This document shows positions 1-7,400 of a DNA stretch of 64,000 nt, piece by piece (the stretch's first letter is position 1; each line of letters opens with the position of its first letter). Origin of the DNA: an uncultured Syntrophobacterales bacterium (GTDB taxonomy: Bacteria; Desulfobacterota; Syntrophia; Syntrophales; UBA5619). Location: positions 1 through 64,000 of the forward strand of contig CAIYSL010000033.1 in NCBI GenBank assembly GCA_903928915.1, given 5' to 3'. The translations under genes were made by a program, and so were the position numbers. The notes under the pieces were generated by a model that searched no databases, had not been told where the DNA came from, and worked only from the letters and a program-made list of their open reading frames with translations.

Positions 1-84
1 ATCGGCAGCAGCTACCGCGGCATCGGCATCGGCGATTGCGTGAAGAGCGGGTTCGACGCTGCCGCGGCAATCGCCGCGCTGTGA
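1..84 (+). CDS. C-terminal tail of protoporphyrinogen oxidase-like flavoprotein (5' end outside window)
   Basis: Only the last 27 residues are present, ending at TGA 82-84. They read ...SSYRGIGIGDCVKSG..., which matches the conserved C-terminal FAD-contacting segment of oxygen-dependent-type protoporphyrinogen IX oxidases (HemY/HemG flavoprotein family), where SYRG-G-DC is typical. In heme synthesis such enzymes oxidise protoporphyrinogen to protoporphyrin. The call rests on this short motif alone, so another amine-oxidase-type flavoprotein is possible. A mobile-element remnant begins 16 bases after the stop. Confidence 0.6.
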   Translation: MGSSYRGIGIGDCVKSGFDAAAAIAAL

Positions 85-99
85 TTCAAGCCTACTCGA

Positions 100-262
100 T
101 GTCGATCGGCATTGAATATTGACCCACTTTTAGGCTGAATCGGCACCCAAAATTGACCCGCCTGAATCGATTATTTCTTCACGAGTTCTAATTCCGTAAC
201 CTCCGCGAGAGTGGGTCAAAATTCGATTCTGATAGCGGGTCAATATTCAATGCCGATCCACA
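100..262. mobile_element. 163-bp mini-element bounded by IS21-type inverted ends
   Basis: Positions 100-125 and 237-262 are inverted copies of one 26-base end (25 of 26 match) that starts TGT and contains GATCGGCATTGAATATTGAC. This is the style of IS21-family termini. Two further internal copies of the GACCC/GGGTCAA-type motif lie at about 146-160 and 211-225, as in the multiple terminal repeats of IS21 elements. There is no room for istA or istB, so this is either a MITE-like derivative or two solo ends left by deletion. I see no target-site duplication: the flanks are CTCGA on the left and TTACA on the right. Confidence 0.7.
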
Positions 263-377
263 TTACAACTACGAACGACCACATCGCGGCTACCGGAATA
301 TGGGCAGACGACCCATCGAAACGATTGAGGCTGGCAAGGCTGTCAAAGAGCAGGTGATGACCAAAGAGGCGGCTTAA
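261..377 (+). pseudogene. Remnant of integrase-core transposase (C-terminal 38 residues)
   Basis: Reading from 261 in frame gives HYNYERPHRGYRNMGRRPIE and on to TAA at 375-377. The NYERPH-GY---GR-P pattern is the C-terminal end of rve/integrase-core transposases of the IS481/IS3 type. No start codon or catalytic core remains, because the fragment abuts the right end of the mini-element. It is a dead relic showing that several insertions piled up between the oxidase gene and the tRNA fragment. Confidence 0.65.
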
Positions 378-513
378 ACATGGCCACCGAAGAGAGACTG
401 ACTGTCCGGGAAGCGGTTAATTTTTACAACTTATGAGTGGATGTATGCATAATCACGCGACTATGAACAATCCTCTCATATCCCTGCAAGACCCTGTTTC
501 TCCCCCAATTTAC
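378..513. other. Intergenic debris between transposase relic and tRNA fragment
   Basis: I see no convincing gene here. An ATG at 380 opens an 18-codon frame ending at 436 with no recognisable content. Positions 492-502 (CCCTGTTTCTC) are the exact inverse of 573-583, so the tRNA-Leu fragment is flanked by an 11-base inverted repeat. This may be a trace of the rearrangement that brought the fragment here. Confidence 0.4.
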
Positions 514-573
514 GTTCAGGGTCTAGTGGGTGTACGCCTGTCCGGGTTCAAATCCCGGCTTCGGCACCATAAG
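514..573 (+). repeat. tRNA-Leu(CAG) 3'-part duplicate, candidate attachment site of the adjacent integrase
   Basis: These 60 bases are identical to the 3' part of the intact tRNA-Leu gene at 47147-47233, from just 5' of the anticodon through the encoded CCA and the next four bases. The 5' half of the tRNA is missing: upstream sequence is unrelated. Downstream, even the tRNA terminator is recognisably similar. A tRNA 3' segment beginning at the anticodon and lying next to a tyrosine integrase is the classical layout of an attachment site. The copy is on the + strand, whereas the intact tRNA is on the - strand. Confidence 0.85.
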
Positions 574-581
574 AGAAACAG

Positions 582-609
582 GGGGTTAGCTGATTCATCG
601 GCTAGCCCC
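582..609. terminator. Hairpin after the tRNA fragment, also at the 3' end of the integrase
   Basis: GGGGTTAGC at 582-590 pairs with GCTAGCCCC at 601-609 around a 10-base loop, followed on the + strand by TTGTAGCATTTT. It resembles the hairpin 3' of the intact tRNA-Leu and was probably copied with it. It overlaps the last codons of the - strand integrase. Confidence 0.6.
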
Positions 610-1474
610 TTGTAGCATTTTGGAGGGCTTGGTCAACGTTTTGGTCAACACTTTTCAGAAACCCTTCCATTTGGTCAACAGCCTTCCGGGTATCTGACCC
701 ATCAACCGAGTCGTACCTCAAGAACATCTCCCTGGTCGAGTGACCCGTGATCTTCATGATGACCGATTCGGGCACCCCCGCTTTCCGCATGTTCGTATTG
801 AAGCAGTGGCGGGTATCGTGAAAGACGAACCCGTCCTTCTCGCCTCTACCGTAGGGAATTCCCACCTTACGGCAAGCCTTCCTTAAGGCTGTCCTGATAT
901 CTCGCACGGGCTTTCCCTTGTAGAGAAACACATGGTTGTCATGGATGGCCTGGGGAACATCATTCAAGATGCTGTACAGGGCATCACATATGGGGATCGT
1001 CCTGTCTTCACGATCCTTCGTTTCCGAGGCATCCAACCGAATCGTTCTAGCCTTCATGTTGATGTGGCTCCAGGTCAGATTCAAGACCTCGCCTCTCCGC
1101 ATCCCTGCATAGTACCCCGTAGCCAGGATCGCTCTTGTATGGACCGGAAGAGCGGCCATGAGTTTGTCAAACTCCTCCTGCGACAGAACACGATCCCTTG
1201 CATTTGCGTTTCCCTTGAGCAGGTTCTCGACTCGGCGGAAGACCTTCACGATCTCACCACCGACGAGGTCATTGTCGAACGCCTTGTTGATCATCGTCCG
1301 GGCTGCTCCGATCTGTGCATCAACATAGGAATCGGACAGACCCTCGGCTTTCCGCTTTGCCTGGTAGTTCTCCAGGTCAACCGGCTTAATCGCGTTGACG
1401 ATGGTATTCCCAAAGACCGCGTTGAAACTGTTCAGGTTAATCTTCAGTATCGGGTAATATGCACGCTGCCGCAC
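602..1474 (-). CDS. Tyrosine recombinase / site-specific integrase, N-terminally short
   Basis: This 290-residue protein has the complete catalytic set of phage-type integrases: R126 (in YYAGMRRGE), a lysine near 153, HDTRH giving H219 and R222, H245 (in GHSTRE) and the nucleophile Y254 (in LRYDS). A SAM-like core-binding region covers about residues 12-85. The usual N-terminal arm-binding domain of about 80-100 residues is absent: the frame opens at GTG 1474 and an in-frame TGA lies nine codons upstream. It ends beside the tRNA-Leu 3' fragment, which fits an integrase with its own attachment site. The gene is probably a truncated island or prophage relic, although the catalytic domain looks intact. 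No other phage or island genes follow; uspA comes next. Confidence 0.85.
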   Translation of the reverse strand: MRQRAYYPILKINLNSFNAVFGNTIVNAIKPVDLENYQAKRKAEGLSDSYVDAQIGAARTMINKAFDNDLVGGEIVKVFRRVENLLKGNANARDRVLSQEEFDKLMAALPVHTRAILATGYYAGMRRGEVLNLTWSHINMKARTIRLDASETKDREDRTIPICDALYSILNDVPQAIHDNHVFLYKGKPVRDIRTALRKACRKVGIPYGRGEKDGFVFHDTRHCFNTNMRKAGVPESVIMKITGHSTREMFLRYDSVDGSDTRKAVDQMEGFLKSVDQNVDQALQNATRG

Positions 1475-1524
1475 TGCTTGAAGGCTCGGAGACGATGTCC
1501 ATCATCCAGTAGCCTTCGATGGTT

Positions 1525-1560
1525 GTGAAATGCCCCGCTGCTCGTAGCGGGGCATTTCAC
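1525..1560 (-). terminator. Perfect 15-bp hairpin downstream of the universal stress gene
   Basis: GTGAAATGCCCCGCT (1525-1539) and AGCGGGGCATTTCAC (1546-1560) pair perfectly around a 6-base loop, 25 bases past the stop of the - strand uspA-like gene. There is only a weak T-tract. It also marks the junction with the integrase relic. Confidence 0.6.
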
Positions 1561-1585
1561 TTACCTGTTGTCAAAGCTGGAATGC

Positions 1586-2062
1586 TCAACCCGGAACGTT
1601 CTTGTCCTTGCAGGGGATCACGAAGACCGGGATCGGGCTCCGCCTGATGACCCGCTCGGCCACGCTGCCGAGGAAGACGTGCTCGATCCCGGTCCTGCCG
1701 TGCGTGCCGAGCACGATGATGTCCATCTTTTCCTTCTCGGCAAATTCCAGGATCTTCTCGTCCTCGGTTCCCGTCGTGGTGACGACCTTGACCTTGGTCT
1801 TGTCCTTGATGTGGCACAGGTATTTCTCGTCGAACATGCGGGCGCGGTCTTCGTCGAGGGTAGCCTTGATCTGTTCGAGCTTCTTCTTGGTCAGATGGCG
1901 TTCGAAACGGTATTGCTGGGGAGTGACCGGTATGACGTGAAAGATGTACAGCATCCCCTCATCCCGCTTCGCGATCCCGAAGGCATAATCGAAGGCGCAA
2001 TCCGAATTCTTCGAGAAGTCGGTACAGAACAGGACCTTCTTGTACTTTGGGTAGTCGATCAT
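1586..2062 (-). CDS. Universal stress protein, UspA family, single domain
   Basis: This is a cytoplasmic nucleotide-binding stress protein of 158 residues, the usual single-domain length. An N-terminal beta strand carries an Asp near 15 (FCTDFS), and the ATP-binding signature G-x2-G-x9-G-S lies at about 119-133 (GTHGRTG...LGS), as in ATP-binding Usp proteins. The ATG at 2062 has a GGGAGG ribosome site a few bases upstream. It stands alone between the integrase relic and an amidohydrolase gene of the same strand, with its own terminator. The exact stress role cannot be read from sequence. Confidence 0.93.
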   Translation of the reverse strand: MIDYPKYKKVLFCTDFSKNSDCAFDYAFGIAKRDEGMLYIFHVIPVTPQQYRFERHLTKKKLEQIKATLDEDRARMFDEKYLCHIKDKTKVKVVTTTGTEDEKILEFAEKEKMDIIVLGTHGRTGIEHVFLGSVAERVIRRSPIPVFVIPCKDKNVPG

Positions 2063-2137
2063 TTCAGGCCTCCCTCTGTCTGCAAACTAGTGGGGATTAG
2101 ACTGCGGGACAACCGCAGCCGGGATGCTGCCTGGTCC

Positions 2138-3133
2138 TCAGAGCCCCAGGACCGCAGCCAGGTTCCCGCCCAGGATGGGCGGCCATTGCGCCTTATCCTT
2201 CACGGCGGCCTTCACGGCCCCCACCGGGTCGATGTCGGCCATGTCGTAGGGATAGTCGGTCCCCAGAAAGACATGGCCCGCGGGCATCAATTCCAGGACG
2301 AACCGGAGGGTGTCCGGCCGGAAGGTGATCGTGTCGACGTAGAAGTTCTTCAGATAGTACGAGAAGGGATGCGCGCAGAGCTCCCGGGCCTCGGGCCGCT
2401 CGGCCTGGCCGTGCTCCAGCCGGCCCACCAGGAAGGGCAGCACGCCCCCCGCGTGGGAGAGGCACACCTTGAGGCCGGGGAAGCGGTCCAGGAGGCCGCT
2501 GAACACCAGATGGGTAGCGGTGATGGTCGATTCGAGGGGAAGCCCCAGGAAATTGGCCAGGTAGTAGTTGTTGATCCGCTCGAGTCCCGCGGGGTTGTTG
2601 GGGTGGATGAAGATCGGGATCCCCAGTTCCTCCACCTTGGCGAAATAGGGGATGAAGGCCTCCTCGTCGAAGCTGCGGCCGTTGACGTTCGACCCCATGA
2701 CCACGCCGCTGAGCCCGAGCGTCTTCACCGCATACTCCAGCTCCCGGACGGCGCGCTCCGTGTCCTGGAGCGGAACGGTTGCCAGCCCGACCCATGACTC
2801 GGGGCGCTTCCGGACCTCGCCGGCGGTGAATTCGTTCACCATCCGCGTCAGCTCGGCCGCGGCTGCGGGCTCGGCCCAGTAGAAGAACATCGTCTGGGTC
2901 GGCTGCAGGACCCCCATGTCCATCCCCGCGGCCCGCAGGTCGGCGAGGTTCTCTTCCATGTCCGCCATCTTGCGGTCCCACCCCCCGCTCTTCTGGCGGT
3001 TGACCTCTTCGGAGCGCTGGTTGACCCCCGAGGGGTAGATGTTGACGGACCGTGTCTTGTCCAGCTTGCCGCCGGCCGCAACCGCCTCCGGCACGACGAT
3101 ATGTCGATGGCCATCGATCGCCTTGACTTCCAT
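2138..3133 (-). CDS. Amidohydrolase-2 family metal-dependent hydrolase/decarboxylase
   Basis: This 331-residue TIM-barrel protein is of the PF04909 (amidohydrolase_2) type that includes ACMSD and gamma-resorcylate decarboxylases. The N-terminal metal motif is DGHRH (residues 8-12), followed by FIHPNNP, a conserved SHAGG, and a late Asp in GTDYPYD, the canonical ligand and catalytic order. The start is taken at ATG 3133 because AAAGGGG lies just upstream; a longer in-frame extension to 3262 lacks a good ribosome site. Family members decarboxylate or hydrolyse small aromatic or unsaturated carboxylates. The substrate here is unknown, and the neighbours (UspA, CDF-like protein) give no pathway. 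Confidence 0.85.
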   Translation of the reverse strand: MEVKAIDGHRHIVVPEAVAAGGKLDKTRSVNIYPSGVNQRSEEVNRQKSGGWDRKMADMEENLADLRAAGMDMGVLQPTQTMFFYWAEPAAAAELTRMVNEFTAGEVRKRPESWVGLATVPLQDTERAVRELEYAVKTLGLSGVVMGSNVNGRSFDEEAFIPYFAKVEELGIPIFIHPNNPAGLERINNYYLANFLGLPLESTITATHLVFSGLLDRFPGLKVCLSHAGGVLPFLVGRLEHGQAERPEARELCAHPFSYYLKNFYVDTITFRPDTLRFVLELMPAGHVFLGTDYPYDMADIDPVGAVKAAVKDKAQWPPILGGNLAAVLGL

Positions 3134-3286
3134 GGTGTCCCCTTTCTGTTCGCCTGATCGTAGTAGTCGCGGACGGCCGCGGCGCCGTCCCGCATCGTTA
3201 GGAGGATAGGGAAACCCCCTTTCGGTGTCAAGGGGGATTTTCCCCATGGGATTTTTCCCCATACACTTTGCTCGATCACGATTTAA

Positions 3287-3315
3287 TTGACACCCTCGGG
3301 AACATTCCCTATACT
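3287..3315 (+). promoter_or_regulatory. Consensus sigma70-type promoter
   Basis: TTGACA (3287-3292), a 17-base spacer, then TATACT (3310-3315). The start of transcription is predicted near 3322. It serves the + strand CDF-like gene and lies in the divergent gap with the amidohydrolase. Confidence 0.8.
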
Positions 3316-3389
3316 CGCGTCACGAGAGCGGGGTGGATTCTCCTAGCGTATGCGGCGATCTCCGTGCCCTCTTCCTCTGGTACCCAGCG

Positions 3390-4316
3390 ATGAAGGATAC
3401 TGACCAAAAGGAAAGTCACGCCCGTCGGACGGAGGACACGTCGACCGCACCCGGGGGAAGGTCATCAGTCGCCGCACTCGGGCTCTTCTCCGGCGGTGCG
3501 GCGGTCGGCCTCGCTCTGTTCATCGCCATTACGGCCAACTCCCTTGCCCTCTGGGCCGACTGGGTCGCGACGCTGATCGACTTCCTGGCGGTGTTCGTCG
3601 CCTGGTGGGGGCTGAAGAAAGCCGACGCCGGAAAGACCGAGTCCTTCAACTACGGTTTCGGACGGTTCGAAAGCCTGACCAGTATGGCCATCGCCGCCCT
3701 GCAGGTCCTTTCCTTCCTGTTCATCACCGCGGCGGCGGTTGTCCGCATGCAGAATCCCGTTCCCATCGAAGGCATGGGAGTGCTGATCGGCATCGGGCTG
3801 CATCTGATCTTCGGATTCATCAATGTGCGCCTGATGCTGAAGAGTCTGTGGCTCGAACGGAGCGAAAAGACAGCGCTGGTCGCAGCCCAGCGGCGGGTGT
3901 TCACGATCAAGGCCAGCGCGAACATCCTGATGTTCACCACGCTCGGCATATCATTTTTCCTGCGGGAGCATCGCTGGGCCTTGTACGCAGACCCCCTCGC
4001 CGCGATCTTCATCGCCTGCCTGCTTCTGGCGAGCGCCGGCAAGACATTCAAATTCTCCGTACGGGACCTGCTCGACCGCGCCGTGGAGGAGCGGTCGCAG
4101 CTGTTGATCATGCGGGCGCTGGTCCTCCATTTCGACGAGTACGAACAGATCCGCGACATCCGGACGCGCTGCGCAGGCGGCAAGGTGTACATAGAAATTT
4201 TTCTGGAATTCGCTCCCGATCGTCCGCACGGCGCGGTGATGGACTCGATCCGGTCGCTTCAGCGGGAAATCAGGCAACTGATCAGCTGCGACGAGGTGCT
4301 GGTCGTCCCCGTGTAA
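3390..4316 (+). CDS. Cation diffusion facilitator (CDF) homologue with altered metal sites
   Basis: This is a cytoplasmic-membrane protein of 308 residues with about five or six hydrophobic segments and a short cytosolic C-terminal domain, the layout of cation-efflux (PF01545) transporters that exchange Zn or Fe for protons. Canonical CDFs carry Asp-x3-Asp in helix 2 and His-x3-Asp in helix 5. Here helix 2 reads ADWVATLIDF, so the second Asp is displaced, and helix 5 reads IKASANIL, giving Lys and Asn where His and Asp are expected. Classical transport is therefore doubtful. ATG 3390 is preferred, but a GTG at 3333, eleven bases after the predicted transcript start, is possible. Neither has a clear ribosome site. 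Confidence 0.8.
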   Translation: MKDTDQKESHARRTEDTSTAPGGRSSVAALGLFSGGAAVGLALFIAITANSLALWADWVATLIDFLAVFVAWWGLKKADAGKTESFNYGFGRFESLTSMAIAALQVLSFLFITAAAVVRMQNPVPIEGMGVLIGIGLHLIFGFINVRLMLKSLWLERSEKTALVAAQRRVFTIKASANILMFTTLGISFFLREHRWALYADPLAAIFIACLLLASAGKTFKFSVRDLLDRAVEERSQLLIMRALVLHFDEYEQIRDIRTRCAGGKVYIEIFLEFAPDRPHGAVMDSIRSLQREIRQLISCDEVLVVPV

Positions 4317-4367
4317 GCGCGGTTTTCTCTCGGAAAGCGGAAGGGGGCGCCAATTCGGATGGGGCTA

Positions 4368-4392
4368 CCGCCTCCGAAAGTGGCGGAGGCGG
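4368..4392 (+). terminator. Possible terminator hairpin after the CDF-like gene
   Basis: CCGCCTCCG (4368-4376) pairs perfectly with CGGAGGCGG (4384-4392) around a 7-base loop. No T-tract follows, so it may only be a pause or mRNA-end structure. The remaining 158 bases before the next gene show nothing recognisable. Confidence 0.4.
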
Positions 4393-4550
4393 CTGTGGGG
4401 AGAAGATGAGCCCGGGCAAGGCCCCCGCCATACAGCACATTCTCACGTGGCGCGCAGATTGCTGTTTCGATCTGGCGGACTGATGTATTGCATGGTATGC
4501 AAGACATGCCCGCACGCGGAGATCCAAAATTCTTGAAGGGGGTGGGCAGC

Positions 4551-5759
4551 GTGAAACGGAACATGGTTCTTCTCTTGATCGTCGGGATATCTCTGTGCAT
4601 GGGGTGCGGCGGCTCATCGGGTCCGGCCCAAACTCCGCTGCAGACCGTGCAGATCGCAGCCCTCCTGCCGGTCACCGGCGGAGGCCCCATCAACGGCAAG
4701 GCCGAGAGGGCCGCCGTCGAACTGGCGGTGGAGGACGTCAACGCCCATCTGGCGGGCATCGGGTCGTCCACCCGCGTGGAGGCCGTCATCTACGATACGC
4801 AGAGCAGCCTGGACGAGGAGTTCAGGTTGATCACCGAGGTGGGAAACAAGAAATATCCCTTCGCCGTCTTCAGCGCGACGAGCAACACCCTGAGCCTCCT
4901 GAAGAGTCAGGTCGACGCCACCGGGGCGATTGTCTTGAACGAGGCCAGCACCACGCCTTCCCTGGCCATCGATGACAATCTCTTCCGGCTGGTTCCCGAA
5001 GATCGCTACTCGGCAAGGGTCATAAGCGATCTGCTGCGGGAAAACGGCATCGAAAAGGTCGTCTTCTACTACCGCGACGACACGTGGGGCCTAACGCTCC
5101 AGCAGGAGCTCGCGTCCGCCTTCACAGCCGCCGGCGGCGCCGTGGCAGATTCCATCGTGTACGGCTTCAGGACCTATCCGGTGGACATGGACGAAAAGGT
5201 GGCGCAGCTCGACGCGAGCATAACCCTGGCGCTGGGGGGCACCCCGGCCGCGAAAGTAGCCGTCGTCCTGCTCGCCTTTGACGAAGGGGTCGAAATCCTG
5301 CAGAAGGCGGCGGCGTATCCGACGCTCGCCACGGTGAAATGGTACACCGGCGACGGGCTCGGCCAGAATAGCGCGCTCCTGCAGGACGCCGCCGCGGCGG
5401 CCTTTGCCAGCCAGGTGGGCCTGTACGCGCCGCTGATCGCCGAGGCTAATTCCGCGACCTATGCGGCGTTGAAGGCGCGGATCCAGGCCAAGTCGGGATC
5501 GGCCTATTCCTTTGCCCCGGTCATGTACGACGCCCTGTGGCTCGCGGCCCTGACGCTCGCGGAGGCGGGCGGCGGCGCAGGTCCCGCGGTCCTGAAGACG
5601 ACGCTCATTGCCAAGGCCGCAGGGTATAGTGCGGTGACCGGTCCGCTCGTCTTCAACAATGCGGGCGACCGCTCCGCCTGCGCCTACGATTTCTGGGCAG
5701 TGGGCTATTGGGGCGGCGCCTACCACTGGGTGAAGGCATATTCAGGCCGGACCCGCTAG
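4551..5759 (+). CDS. Periplasmic solute-binding lipoprotein of branched-chain amino acid (LivJ-like) type
   Basis: This 402-residue exported protein starts with a signal segment (KRNMVLLLIVGISLCMGC) whose cysteine followed by GGSSG suggests a lipoprotein. The lipobox is imperfect, with Cys at -3. The mature part opens IAALLPVTGGG and continues AVELAVEDVN, the hallmark of Peripla_BP_6 receptors that feed Liv-type ABC importers. The GTG at 4551 is chosen because AAGGGGGTGG precedes it; in-frame ATG 4488 would place the hydrophobic segment too deep. No permease or ATPase genes are nearby, so it is an orphan that either works with a transporter elsewhere or acts as a sensor. The ligand is unknown. 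Confidence 0.85.
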   Translation: MKRNMVLLLIVGISLCMGCGGSSGPAQTPLQTVQIAALLPVTGGGPINGKAERAAVELAVEDVNAHLAGIGSSTRVEAVIYDTQSSLDEEFRLITEVGNKKYPFAVFSATSNTLSLLKSQVDATGAIVLNEASTTPSLAIDDNLFRLVPEDRYSARVISDLLRENGIEKVVFYYRDDTWGLTLQQELASAFTAAGGAVADSIVYGFRTYPVDMDEKVAQLDASITLALGGTPAAKVAVVLLAFDEGVEILQKAAAYPTLATVKWYTGDGLGQNSALLQDAAAAAFASQVGLYAPLIAEANSATYAALKARIQAKSGSAYSFAPVMYDALWLAALTLAEAGGGAGPAVLKTTLIAKAAGYSAVTGPLVFNNAGDRSACAYDFWAVGYWGGAYHWVKAYSGRTR

Positions 5760-5833
5760 GGACGGTTCGGCCGGGGAAGAGCAATGGGCATCGGATTTTA
5801 TCACACTCGGGTTCGCACTCAGGGAGGTAGGAG

Positions 5834-6436
5834 ATGAAGAGATTATTGAGGGGTGTTCCACGATCGCTTGGATGCGGCGCGCTCGGAGCGCTCGTTCTGG
5901 CAGTGCTCCTGGGCGGCACCGCCGGGGCGCAGGAGTATCCAAAGACTGTCTGTGACGGCGACAACTGCTCTTTCTGGGCCAATTCCTCTGGGGGCGGATC
6001 GGGCAAGCCGACCTCCACCTTCAACAAGCGGGGGAAGTTCAGCGCGGTGATTGGACCGAACAACCAGACTAAGGCGGTCGATCAGACGTTCGACATCATC
6101 CTGGCCAACGGCTATGGGGACGTCTACTATCTCACGCTGCTGCGCGACCGGGAGAACTATCAGGCCTACCGCGGCTACTGCACGTACCGGGGCTTTTCCC
6201 TGAGCGGCTGCTCGACGACCGGCGAGGTCGTACTCCTCCGGATGAAGGCGACACCCTCGTTCGGGGAACACTGCAGCCTGGTGTCCACCTCGTGGCGCTG
6301 GGGCACAACCCTGTACATTCTGAACGACGTGTTCCGGCCTTTAGCCTCCTGGGTTTCGGCCGGGTACGAGAACTGGTTCCCCTTTGACATGAGCTGCTCG
6401 GTGGCCATGTACACCGCATTCGGCGGATGGAAATGA
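5834..6436 (+). CDS. Exported Cys-containing protein of unknown function
   Basis: I do not recognise this 200-residue protein. It has a basic start (MKRLLRG), a hydrophobic core and a likely signal-peptidase site after GGTAGA, so it should be periplasmic or secreted. The mature part holds eight cysteines (for example VCDGDNC, GYCTYRG, SGCSTTG, EHCSL, DMSC), enough for disulfides, and is rich in Tyr, Trp and Gly. The ATG is preceded by AGGGAGGTAGGAG. The next two genes on the strand are also exported, with short gaps of 22 and 54 bases, suggesting one transcript that follows the solute-binding lipoprotein. Confidence 0.75.
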   Translation: MKRLLRGVPRSLGCGALGALVLAVLLGGTAGAQEYPKTVCDGDNCSFWANSSGGGSGKPTSTFNKRGKFSAVIGPNNQTKAVDQTFDIILANGYGDVYYLTLLRDRENYQAYRGYCTYRGFSLSGCSTTGEVVLLRMKATPSFGEHCSLVSTSWRWGTTLYILNDVFRPLASWVSAGYENWFPFDMSCSVAMYTAFGGWK

Positions 6437-6458
6437 TCGGCACCGCGGGAGAAGCATC

Positions 6459-7346
6459 GTGATCGCGAACCCGAGGGCGCGCACGTTTTTTCGGATCGCG
6501 ATGATCGTTGCCTGCTTTGTGCCGTGCCTGGGTGCGGCCCAGGAGCATCCGCCTGAAGTCCTACCCCTCGCCATGAACGGCATGAACGAGGTGATCGTCA
6601 TCGACCGGCTGATCGCCGACCGGGCGTACGCGAACATCAAGGCAGGCAGGCCCGCGGACCAGGGCATCGATTTTACGCTCCTGGACCGGACGATGGAACG
6701 GTACCGGCCGGAGCTGGAGAGATTCGATCCCGTCTATTACGCGGCGCTCCGGCGAACCTACGAACGGATGAAGGAGTACGTGACGAATCCGCAAAGCGAT
6801 TTCATCCGGGCAATCAAAGAGCCCGGGAGCGTCGAGTTTCCCGGCCGGAGCCCGTTACCGGCAGCGGCCTTCTCCGATCCCACTTTCCAGGCGACGGCCG
6901 CAGCGCAGTCGGCACAGATGAAGAGTGGTGCTCGACCCCGGCCCAGCCGGACTGCGGTCGTGGCACGACGCGGGCCGGGGCGCGGAATCGGGGAACTCGA
7001 GCCGTACCTCTCCGGCAGGGCGAAAGAGGCACTGGCGAAGCTCAGGGGGATGCCGGAGGAGACCTACGACGAACGCACGGCCAAGCGAGAAGCGGCGGAA
7101 AGGGCGATCGCCGCGTGGGAACGGGACGGCAACCGCCTCGAGGCCGAGGTGATGCTCGAGTTGCTCCGGGCCATGCAGGCCGACCTCCGGCCCCTGGGCG
7201 CCCTTTTGGGGATCGACGCCGATGTGCTTCCCGAGGGCATGACCCGGGAAATGTTCGACAGGACATACCGCCCTCCGCGACCCGGGCTCCGGGAACCGGC
7301 GGCAGGGGAACAGCGGGTGACGGGCGGAGATCGGCCGTCGCAGTGA
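6459..7346 (+). CDS. Exported hypothetical protein, Arg/Ala-rich
   Basis: No family is recognised. The protein has 295 residues starting at GTG 6459, with GGGAGA about eight bases upstream. The N-terminus contains a hydrophobic stretch ending in CLGAAQE, a plausible signal peptide. The mature part is mainly helical and charged: residues 25-120 have a repeated Asp/Arg/Tyr pattern (RLIADRAY, LLDRTMERYRPELERFDPVYY), the middle is basic and Pro-rich, and residues 180-260 are predicted helices. It sits between the Cys-rich exported protein and a GspC-like protein, 22 bases after the former. A shared envelope role is likely but unproven. Confidence 0.7.
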   Translation: MIANPRARTFFRIAMIVACFVPCLGAAQEHPPEVLPLAMNGMNEVIVIDRLIADRAYANIKAGRPADQGIDFTLLDRTMERYRPELERFDPVYYAALRRTYERMKEYVTNPQSDFIRAIKEPGSVEFPGRSPLPAAAFSDPTFQATAAAQSAQMKSGARPRPSRTAVVARRGPGRGIGELEPYLSGRAKEALAKLRGMPEETYDERTAKREAAERAIAAWERDGNRLEAEVMLELLRAMQADLRPLGALLGIDADVLPEGMTREMFDRTYRPPRPGLREPAAGEQRVTGGDRPSQ

Positions 7347-7400
7347 TTGCGATAGAAAGCGGGCGGCTGGGGCCCGCCCCGGAGGCGGCGAGAAACGTCT

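Noticed and set aside
433-615. A small + strand frame across the tRNA-Leu fragment
   Set aside because: It runs through the tRNA 3' part and its terminator hairpin, has no ribosome site and no homology-like features.
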